Assembly: GCA_013374505.1 (NCBI GenBank)
Contig: QENJ01000287.1
Span: 1-5,900 of the forward strand
Direction: 5' to 3'
Origin: Candidatus Methanophagaceae archaeon
GTDB lineage: Archaea; Halobacteriota; Syntropharchaeia; Alkanophagales; Methanospirareceae
DNA length: 5,900 nt
A program made the translations under genes and the position numbers. Of the stretch, positions 1 through 5,230 are shown piece by piece (the first letter of the stretch is position 1; each line of letters begins with the position of its first letter). The notes beneath the pieces were generated by a model, which was given only the letters and a program-made list of their open reading frames with translations, was not told the DNA's origin and did no database searches.

Positions 1-1764
1 AGTCGGACTCTTCGCTGCATCCAATTGTTATCTGCCCTTTCGGCTTGTCCATATACCGCACGGCATTGCTCATTAGATTCTGAAATACCTGTTCCATCCG
101 GGTCATCACACAGAGAATGGTAGGTAATTTATCTTCCATCGTTATGACTATATCGTCTGGTGGATCAATCATTTTTATTACATCAGAAACAAGAATGCTT
201 AAATTTGTTTCTTGTTTGTTCTCTTTCATGTGTCCAATTCTTGAATATTGCAGTATACTCTCAATTAAATTGTGCATTTGCTTTACTCTATTTAGAAGCA
301 AGCCCAGTTGCTCTTTGCCTTCTTCATCCAGCTTATCGCTATAATCAGTTGAAATCCACGTTGCCAGTGACGTAATAGCGCGTAGGGGGTGCTTTTAAAT
401 CATGCGAGACGATATACGCGAAATCCTTTAATTCTGCGTTCGCCTTTTCCAGCTCATCGAGCAGTTGCAACTGCCTTTCCCCTACACGAATCCGCTCTTC
501 TTCCAAGCGTTTGCGATCGGTGATGTCTCTAAATATCGTTAATTTTGATATTGTGCCGTCAATATTCGTAAGTGGCGTCTCAACAAGGTCGTAAGTCTTG
601 TTCATCCTGCGAGAGTACCACTCCCACCGCACTGTCTTTCCTGCCATTACCTTTGAACTCTTGCACCACGGACAGGGGTCTTCTCTGTCATGAAACGCTT
701 TATAGCAAATAGCACCAGTCTGGTCACCAACTTCATCAACCAAAACCTTATTCATAAACTCTATTTCATAGTCCTTTGATACAATGTACACGGCGTCAAC
801 CATGCTTTCAAAAATCAAATTCAGGTTGTCCAGCTCCTCCTTTATCCATTTCTCTAACACCAGTTCTTTTGTTATATCTCTGCTCACACGGACAGAGCCA
901 ATCGGTACGCCATCATTATCCTTTAACAACGCTGTGCTGCATGCTGATATGCACAGGCATACCATCCTTCCTCAACGTGAGTGTACGATAGTTTTTTATC
1001 TCTCCTTCTTTCTGTACTTGCTCAATTATCCTATCAGCTTCTTTGGGATCAGTGAAAAAAATACTGTTGGATTTCCCTATTACCTCCTCGGCACGATAAC
1101 CCATAATGCCCTCGGCTCCCTTATTCCAGTCTCGCACAATTCCATTCATGTCCACGATCGTAATCGTGTCCGCAGAACTCTTGATGATGTCGTCTAGATA
1201 ATCCTATGTCTCTACCAGATCATTTTCCGTCTGCTTCAACGCGAAGATGTCTTTTGAAATAAAAGTAACAGCCGCTACTCTACCATCTGGCTCTTTGACA
1301 GGACTTAAAGTACGGAGGAAATATCTGTTGTCTCTTTGACTTCTATGCTCATGCTGAATAGACTTGTCGGTTTCAAATACCTGATTGACTAGCTCAGCAA
1401 GCTCTTTCGTCTCTTCGGGCGAATGTAACTCCCCGTATGTTCTACCACTGATTTTGTCTATTGGCAAGCCAAGCCGTGATAGATGCTTTTCGTTTATGAA
1501 CAGATACTTGCAATCTCTATCCACAAGATATACGGAATCTTCGGTTGACTCCACTAAGGAACGATACACCGCCTCGCTTTTCCGCAGCTCCTTTGTCCGC
1601 TTTCTCACTTCCTGCTTCAGAAAGCTCTTCTTGCGGCGTTCAGAATTGAGATTTGTTGCAACTATGAGAGCCGCGGCTACGGCTACTATAATAATAACTT
1701 GCGCCCTTATCACAGGTCGTTCGCTTTTTTTGTATGACTCTTTTTTCGAGGTCATCCCTGGCAC
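1..1764 (-). pseudogene. Multi-PAS membrane-anchored sensor histidine kinase, broken by one amber codon and two frameshifts; C-terminus beyond left edge
   Basis: This is a signal-transduction histidine kinase that would autophosphorylate a histidine and pass the phosphate to an unseen response regulator. Seen from the N-terminus: a GTG start at 1762-1764 with AGAGGA seven bases upstream; a Lys/Arg-rich head; one hydrophobic helix (residues about 21-38); then PAS1 (about 65-178). An in-frame TAG (1204-1206) follows. The same frame continues into PAS2 (about 1190-870), where the frame changes near 939. PAS3 (about 825-505) has a Cys/CPWC motif. HisKA has the phosphoacceptor H of SHDLKAP at 402-404. 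A second frame change lies in the C5 run at 385-389, after which the frame stays open to base 1, giving the rest of HisKA and an N-box-like QNLMSNAV. The G1/F/G2 ATP-binding boxes lie outside the window. No periplasmic sensor domain is visible, so sensing is probably cytoplasmic. The domain order is continuous across all three lesions, showing one ancestral gene. It is either a pseudogene or an intact gene with sequence errors; the TAG is harder to explain by indel error. Confidence 0.85.
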
Positions 1765-1902
1765 TGAAAATCCTCTTATAGTACTTATTTGTGAGTTACG
1801 TTTTATGTGTTTTTCGGCGTGACTATAAACAGGGTCATACTTCTCTCGTACTCTCTGATTTTTTTGTTTTAGCTTTGTATAAATCCGTTTTGACGCTGCT
1901 AT
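1765..1902 (-). other. Intergenic gap between helicase and kinase genes
   Basis: This 138-bp gap is A-rich on the coding strand. I see no clear T-run terminator on the minus strand after the helicase stop, so read-through from the helicase into the kinase is possible. A TATA-like TTTATACA near 1882-1890 could instead give the kinase its own promoter. No stop codon occurs in the kinase frame across the gap, but over about 46 codons that is not significant. Confidence 0.35.
1772..1776 (-). promoter_or_regulatory. Shine-Dalgarno for the histidine kinase GTG start
   Basis: AGAGG lies seven bases before the GTG at 1764 and supports that start over the internal ATG at 1755, which has only CCAGGG right next to it. 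The frame is open further upstream to the helicase stop codon, but I found no ATG or GTG there. Confidence 0.55.
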
Positions 1903-3933
1903 TCACTCAGATAACGTCATCGTTTCTGCTTTTATCTTCTCGGCTCGTTTCAATCCGAGACCGGGCACTTTTTCCAACTGCGTTACGTCAGCACTCGCTA
2001 CCTCTGCTGGACTTCGGAATCCCGCAGAATACAACTTCCTTGCTATTACGCGACCTACACCTTTAATTGCAGCCAACGCGAGCAGCTCAGGCCTTGCACC
2101 GTGCCTTAACCGGTCTTTTAAAGTGTTTAATCTCGCGTACATATCCCCAACACGAAGATGCTCCGCAATCCGCGATGCTGCATAACAAATCCAGCCCAGC
2201 GCATAGATATTATTGTGTATCTCACCGGGATAAGTCCCGAATTTGTCATTCATCTCAGGATATGTCATTTCGTCTATCCATGCGTGTGCCACGATAGAAC
2301 TGCCCAACGCATTCGCACCGTGGTACACCCAATCAGGATTGTTACTAAAACTGCTTGCTATTGCCATCGCATCTTTCACGTTCAATTGAATCACTTCGTC
2401 ACACTGACATAGAAGTACCAGGAGGTCGAAATCCGATATTTCTACGCCGTCACCCAAAAAGTTTATGCCTTCTCTTAGCAATAATGCCGATTTCGTGGAA
2501 AGATACAACTTGGAAGAAAGTGCACCAAAGTCCGTAGCCTGTATCTCATCGTTAGCCTCGTCTATGGTGATAAAACCCACATGCTCTAATTGCCGCAGTA
2601 TACTTTCCAGCTCGTCTTTCACAAATCCCATTTCATCCGGATTCTGATACGCATAGAATGTACTATTGAGGAATTCATATATCGCCTCTACCCTGTGAGC
2701 GCCCGCGACTATGGTTGCGAGAATCTGCTCTGTCATTGCATCCCATGAAAACTGCGATTCTACACGTTCCAGGGCACCATGTATGTATAGTTCTTCTATA
2801 TTCTCTTTTTCCGCCTCGCTCTTCGCCACTATCAGCCCTAGTCCATACCGGTCGTGTTCCGGTCTTCCCGCGCGACCAAATACCTGCTTTATCCAGCTTA
2901 CGGGCATAGGCGCATTTCCTCGCTCTTGCGTGAAGAACCTGTAATTTCGGATTATTACCACTTTCGCAGGTAAAGAAACGCCCATTGCCAACGTTGGCGT
3001 GCAGCATATCACATTTAATACACGAGCTCGGAAACTCACTTCCAGCGCTCGCCTCTGCTCAGGATGCAGCCACGAGTTGTGATATGCAACGCCGTGCTTA
3101 ACTATCTCGTTCAGGTCGTCCACACCGAGGTCAACTTTATCCGCAAGCACATCTAACTCGGCATTCCTTAGATTCAGCCGTGCTGCAAGTTTCCTTGCAA
3201 AAGATGCCGAACCGCGCTTCGTGTTCACAAAAACAAGCGTTTGCGAACCTGCTTTTACGTCTGCCACCACGCGCTCTAATATCGCATTGTCGTTCTTTGC
3301 CAGAAATACTTCTTCCTTTAACGGTACCGGACGCCATTCTGATTGTATCAAAGACGCATTCAACCAGTTTCCAAACTCATCCGCATTTGGTATCGTTGCG
3401 GATAGTGCAATGACTCTTGCAGAGGGATTGAAGCTCATAAACCGCGCCATTGCACCTTCTAATCGTGGCCCTCGCTTCGTATCACCCAGCACGTGCGCCT
3501 CATCAACGACCAGAACCGAAATCTGCCTTAACCAGGATGGCTTAACTCGCGTGAGAGAATCCAGCTTCTCCAGTGTTAGAATTATGATGTCATATCGTTC
3601 AAGATACCGCGAGGAACTCTCGTAATCGCCTGTTGATATGCCTACATTTGCAACCGCGCTGTACATATCCTTAAAATTTAGGTATTTCTCATATGCTAAT
3701 GCGTTCAGGGGCACGACATAGAGGCACTTGCCCGAATCGTGCAAAATCGATTTTAGCATTGCCAATTCCGCTAACAGCGTCTTTCCACTTGCCGTTGGTG
3801 ATGCAATAACGAAATTCTTGCTGCTGTCGAGCAGACCTGCTTTTATCGCTTCTTCTTGCGGGGGGTACAGTTCTTTATCTTCACTGAATATATTCGCAAC
3901 TCGTTCTTCTAAATTCAGGTCTGATAACTTCAT
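1903..3933 (-). CDS. hel308: Hel308-family (Ski2-like, superfamily 2) ATP-dependent DNA helicase
   Basis: Hel308 enzymes are archaeal 3'-to-5' DNA helicases that unwind and remodel stalled or collapsed replication forks. Seen in the 676-residue protein: a Q-motif-like LYPPQEEAI (22-30), Walker A SPTASGKT (45-52), motif Ia VPLNALAYEKY (74-84), motif II DEAH (144-147), motif III SAT (178-180), motif IV VFVNTKR (234-240), motif V TPTLAMGVSLPA (312-323) and motif VI QVFGRAGRP (350-358). A helical region follows (about 400-610), as expected for the winged-helix and ratchet domains, and then a C-terminal helix-hairpin-helix segment (about 616-668: IKGVGRVIARKLY, VPGLGLKRAEKI). The length is slightly below the roughly 700 residues or more usual for Hel308. 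DEAH differs from the DE(I/V)H I recall for canonical members, so a Hel308-like paralogue is possible. All motifs are intact. The ATG at 3933 has only a poor Shine-Dalgarno but sits about 30 bp from a TATA box, so the transcript may have almost no leader. It is divergent from rpl37ae. Confidence 0.87.
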   Translation of the reverse strand: MKLSDLNLEERVANIFSEDKELYPPQEEAIKAGLLDSSKNFVIASPTASGKTLLAELAMLKSILHDSGKCLYVVPLNALAYEKYLNFKDMYSAVANVGISTGDYESSSRYLERYDIIILTLEKLDSLTRVKPSWLRQISVLVVDEAHVLGDTKRGPRLEGAMARFMSFNPSARVIALSATIPNADEFGNWLNASLIQSEWRPVPLKEEVFLAKNDNAILERVVADVKAGSQTLVFVNTKRGSASFARKLAARLNLRNAELDVLADKVDLGVDDLNEIVKHGVAYHNSWLHPEQRRALEVSFRARVLNVICCTPTLAMGVSLPAKVVIIRNYRFFTQERGNAPMPVSWIKQVFGRAGRPEHDRYGLGLIVAKSEAEKENIEELYIHGALERVESQFSWDAMTEQILATIVAGAHRVEAIYEFLNSTFYAYQNPDEMGFVKDELESILRQLEHVGFITIDEANDEIQATDFGALSSKLYLSTKSALLLREGINFLGDGVEISDFDLLVLLCQCDEVIQLNVKDAMAIASSFSNNPDWVYHGANALGSSIVAHAWIDEMTYPEMNDKFGTYPGEIHNNIYALGWICYAASRIAEHLRVGDMYARLNTLKDRLRHGARPELLALAAIKGVGRVIARKLYSAGFRSPAEVASADVTQLEKVPGLGLKRAEKIKAETMTLSE

Positions 3934-3953
3934 TTCCGAATACCCATACGCTA

Positions 3954-3972
3954 AAAAGAATATAATACTTTT
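3954..3972. promoter_or_regulatory. Shared divergent TATA-box core for hel308 and the rpl37ae operon
   Basis: The core AATATAATA (3959-3967) is flanked by AAAAG (3954-3958) and CTTTT (3968-3972), so each strand reads a purine-rich BRE-like block next to a TATA element. With the usual archaeal spacing of about 25 bp, a plus transcript would begin near 3988, leaving a leader of about 20 nt with GTGAT. A minus transcript would begin near 3938, almost at the helicase ATG. The sequence pattern is seen; promoter function is inferred. Confidence 0.5.
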
Positions 3973-3996
3973 ACAAATTAACTCTATTACTATTCA

Positions 3997-4001
3997 GTGA
4001 T
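3997..4001 (+). promoter_or_regulatory. Shine-Dalgarno for rpl37ae
   Basis: GTGAT is complementary to the ATCAC part of the archaeal 16S rRNA 3' end and sits seven bases before the ATG at 4009. This fixes the start of the ribosomal protein. Confidence 0.5.
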
Positions 4002-4008
4002 GTGAGAG

Positions 4009-4350
4009 ATGGCAAAGAAACGAGGGAGAAGAAAAGGGAAGATAACAAAATCCGCGGGTAGGTTTGGTGTGCGTTACGGGCGAAAGATAAGAAAAGCAGT
4101 TGCCACCATAGAAGCGCAGACTAGAGCTGCGCATAAGTGTCCGCGTTGTGAAAGAGCGTCAGTATCAAGGAAGGGCACAGGGGTATGGAAATGTGCAAAA
4201 TGTGGCTATACGTTCACTGGTGGAACATATGTCCCGCAAACTCCGGTAGGCATAACCGCGCAGAGGGCGATAAAGCGGTTGTCCGAAAGAGAAGCCGGAG
4301 CGGAGATAGGCATAGAAGAACGCGGGGAGAACCCGGAAGTTGGAGTATAG
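4009..4350 (+). CDS. rpl37ae: 50S ribosomal protein L37Ae (eL43)
   Basis: This is a small zinc-binding protein of the large ribosomal subunit, shared by archaea and eukaryotes. In the 113 residues one sees a strongly basic N-terminus (MAKKRGRRKGK), the family's SAGRFGVRYGRKIRKAV stretch (15-31), and a zinc ribbon with two CxxC pairs at Cys44/47 and Cys62/65 (CPRC and CAKC), followed by GYTFTGG and the proline-containing PQTPVG segment. Archaeal L37Ae is usually about 70-95 residues. The extra length here is an acidic, Glu/Gly-rich tail after about residue 90. The gene ends in TAG, with a second in-frame stop (TGA, 4354-4356) one codon later. It opens a plus-strand cluster, 17 bp ahead of rpoP, and this rpl37ae-rpoP pairing is common in archaea. 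Confidence 0.95.
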   Translation: MAKKRGRRKGKITKSAGRFGVRYGRKIRKAVATIEAQTRAAHKCPRCERASVSRKGTGVWKCAKCGYTFTGGTYVPQTPVGITAQRAIKRLSEREAGAEIGIEERGENPEVGV

Positions 4351-4354
4351 GGCT

Positions 4355-4362
4355 GAGGTGAG
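4355..4362 (+). promoter_or_regulatory. Strong Shine-Dalgarno for rpoP
   Basis: GAGGTGAG is an almost perfect match to the archaeal anti-Shine-Dalgarno and ends five bases before the rpoP ATG at 4368. It lies within the 17-bp gap after rpl37ae, which implies cotranscription with separate initiation. Confidence 0.7.
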
Positions 4363-4367
4363 AAGAT

Positions 4368-4508
4368 ATGGGCTATTATTGTTTGCGGTGTAAAAGAATT
4401 GTAGAGCTAAAAACGGAGTATCAAAGTGTGAGATGCCCCTACTGTGGCTATAGAGCATTAAAAAAGGAGCGGCCAACAGTAATAGTTAAGATTGTAAAGG
4501 CGATATGA
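4368..4508 (+). CDS. rpoP: DNA-directed RNA polymerase subunit P (Rpb12/RPABC4 homologue)
   Basis: RpoP is a small structural zinc-ribbon subunit of archaeal RNA polymerase, equivalent to eukaryotic Rpb12. The 46-residue protein begins MGYYCLRCKRIVEL and has two Cys pairs, CxxC at Cys5/8 and CPYC at Cys23/26. The RCPYCGYRAL core and a KERPTV segment follow, and the protein ends KIVKAI, all typical of the family, whose members are about 45-50 residues. The ATG is set by the strong Shine-Dalgarno just upstream. It lies 17 bp after rpl37ae and 31 bp before pcc1, consistent with one operon. All four metal ligands are present and nothing suggests damage. Confidence 0.95.
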   Translation: MGYYCLRCKRIVELKTEYQSVRCPYCGYRALKKERPTVIVKIVKAI

Positions 4509-4539
4509 ACTTTTTCGGTTACGTTGTTATTACTTTCTG

Positions 4540-4808
4540 ATGAAGATCGAAGCGGAATTTGTGCTTGAGGATGACGAAGAAATAGTAAAGACAATCTATG
4601 AGTCAATAAGAGAGGAGCGGGAGGACCGGATAGAAGATAAAAGACGCTCTTATGTTGATCTCGCTATGGTGCGAATAGGTTATGCGTGTATATACGTGGT
4701 GAGGATATTGTGAGGGTGAGAGCAGCCGCGAATTCATGGCTTCGATTGTTAAAAGTAGCGGAAGAGATGGTAGAGGTGGTAAGAGAATGCGAACTACGTG
4801 GTTCCTGA
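4540..4808 (+). CDS. pcc1: KEOPS complex subunit Pcc1, interrupted by a one-base frameshift
   Basis: Pcc1 is the small dimerising subunit of KEOPS, which with Kae1 transfers threonylcarbamoyl to A37 of ANN-decoding tRNAs (t6A). Seen: an ATG frame starting MKIEAEFVLEDDEEIVKTIYE and reaching RRSYVDL (codon 41, ends 4662). That frame then gives an unrelated tail and stops at 4711-4713, for 57 residues. In the frame shifted by +2 from about 4663 the text becomes YGANRLCVYIRGEDIVRVRAAANSW and then LRLLKVAEEM, the typical Pcc1 second half including the R-AA-NS-LR signature, ending at TGA 4806-4808. Adding one C at about 4662 (CTC-CGC-TAT) would join the halves as VDLRYGANRL and give about 89 residues, a normal length. 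No good Shine-Dalgarno precedes the ATG. It is either a sequence error, a real lesion, or a frameshifted product; no classic slippery heptamer is visible. Confidence 0.82.
4773..4779 (+). promoter_or_regulatory. Shine-Dalgarno inside pcc1 for the small membrane protein
   Basis: GAGGTGG ends seven bases before the ATG at 4787 while also coding for the last part of Pcc1. It decides in favour of the 59-residue start over the upstream ATG at 4736, which has no comparable site and would give a basic leader overlapping pcc1 by 73 bp. Confidence 0.6.
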
Positions 4809-4966
4809 GCGGGATACCTGCGTTGGTCTCCGTATTGCTAGGTATTCTCGTACTTTTATGCGTGGTATGGTTCATTATTAAGTTTTTACCGTATATCATC
4901 ATGATAATTGCGGCTATTATTATAGTCCTGCTCGTGCTGCATTTTCTATGGCGAGAAATGCCATGA
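4787..4966 (+). CDS. Small two-helix membrane protein of unknown function
   Basis: I do not recognise a family. The 59-residue product is almost wholly hydrophobic. A short head (MRTTWFLSG) is followed by a first predicted membrane helix (about 8-31, rich in Leu/Val/Ile), a Lys-Phe-Leu-Pro turn (32-35), a second helix (about 34-54, Ile-rich) and a short tail ending WREMP. Arg2 at the head and Arg56 at the tail suggest a hairpin with both ends in the cytoplasm, which is inference. Its start overlaps the end of pcc1 by 22 bp in a different frame, and its ribosome binding site lies inside pcc1, so translation is probably coupled. Other euryarchaeal clusters of this kind, as I recall them, often have a prefoldin beta gene here; none is seen. 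The good Shine-Dalgarno, hydrophobic pattern and tight overlap argue that it is real. Confidence 0.6.
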   Translation: MRTTWFLSGIPALVSVLLGILVLLCVVWFIIKFLPYIIMIIAAIIIVLLVLHFLWREMP

Positions 4967-5006
4967 TACTATTGTGGCTATCACGAATGAGTAAATTCAT
5001 AGCTCT

Positions 5007-5053
5007 TTATCTTTACTATACAAAAGATAATATACACTAACAACAAGATAATA
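5007..5053 (+). promoter_or_regulatory. AT-rich upstream region of tRNA-Asn with inverted and direct repeats
   Basis: TTATCTTT (5007-5014) and AAAGATAA (5023-5030) form a perfect 8-bp inverted repeat with an 8-nt loop. AAGATAATA occurs at 5024-5032 and again at 5045-5053, exactly 21 bp apart. The second copy is 20-28 bp before the mature tRNA 5' end, about where an archaeal box A would sit. The repeats are seen directly; a promoter role for the tRNA, or an end-of-operon role for the hairpin, is inference. Confidence 0.4.
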
Positions 5054-5072
5054 AAAGCATAAAAATATTTGT

Positions 5073-5145
5073 GCCGCCGTAACTCAGTTGGTAGAGTACC
5101 CGGCTGTTAACCGGATTGTCACAGGTTCGAGTCCTGTCGGCGGCG
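5073..5145 (+). tRNA. tRNA-Asn (anticodon GTT)
   Basis: The cloverleaf folds fully. The acceptor stem GCCGCCG (5073-5079) pairs with CGGCGGC (5138-5144), with discriminator G at 5145. The D stem ACTC pairs with GAGT around an AGTTGGTA loop. The anticodon loop CTGTTAA has GTT at 5106-5108. The T stem ACAGG pairs with CCTGT around TTCGAGT. The anticodon stem has four good pairs and a C-A mismatch at its outermost position (27-43; bases 5099 and 5115). CCA is not encoded, and no intron is present. It reads AAC/AAU codons, an ANN set whose A37 normally carries t6A made by KEOPS, a complex with a subunit encoded just upstream. Confidence 0.96.
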
Positions 5146-5220
5146 TAGATGGTAAAAAGTCCTTATCAATAACCGCTTACGAACAGGTTTGTAACTAGCT
5201 GTGTGTGCTTGCGGTCAGCT

Positions 5221-5225
5221 AAAAA
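5221..5225 (-). terminator. Possible T-run terminator after purC
   Basis: On the minus strand the purC TAA (5233-5231) is followed within five bases by a TTTTT run (5225-5221), the kind of U-tract that can terminate archaeal transcription without a hairpin. A 6-bp inverted repeat (TAGCTG 5196-5201, CAGCTA 5216-5221) lies beyond it. The evidence is sequence only. Confidence 0.35.
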
Positions 5226-5230
5226 TACTT

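Noticed and set aside
345..965. A separate 206-residue PAS protein starting at 965
   Set aside because: Its first residues (MVCLCISAC) are out-of-frame noise. Real homology begins at ALLKD and continues PAS2 from the neighbouring frame, so it is a fragment of the larger kinase.
784..1197. A 137-residue plus-strand open frame
   Set aside because: It is antisense to PAS2/PAS3 of the kinase, shows no recognisable domain and has a low-complexity Ser/Phe-rich composition typical of a shadow frame.
1765..1905. A helicase-kinase fusion by TGA read-through
   Set aside because: The frame is open from the helicase TGA to the kinase, but only about 46 codons are involved, no domain is encoded there, and the kinase has its own Shine-Dalgarno.
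2675..3007. A 110-residue minus-strand open frame inside the helicase
   Set aside because: It is an alternative frame of hel308 with an Arg/Gly-rich composition and no domain.
4736..4786. An upstream ATG extending the small membrane protein to 76 residues
   Set aside because: It would overlap pcc1 by 73 bp, has no ribosome binding site, and adds only a Gly/Arg-rich head that looks like an out-of-frame reading of pcc1.
4603..4902. A 99-residue minus-strand open frame
   Set aside because: It is antisense to pcc1 and the small membrane gene, with no domain or ribosome site.
5196..5221. A 6-bp inverted repeat between tRNA-Asn and purC as an intrinsic hairpin terminator
   Set aside because: The stem is short with a 14-nt loop, and on the purC strand the T-run comes before it and not after it. 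Archaeal termination does not need such a hairpin.
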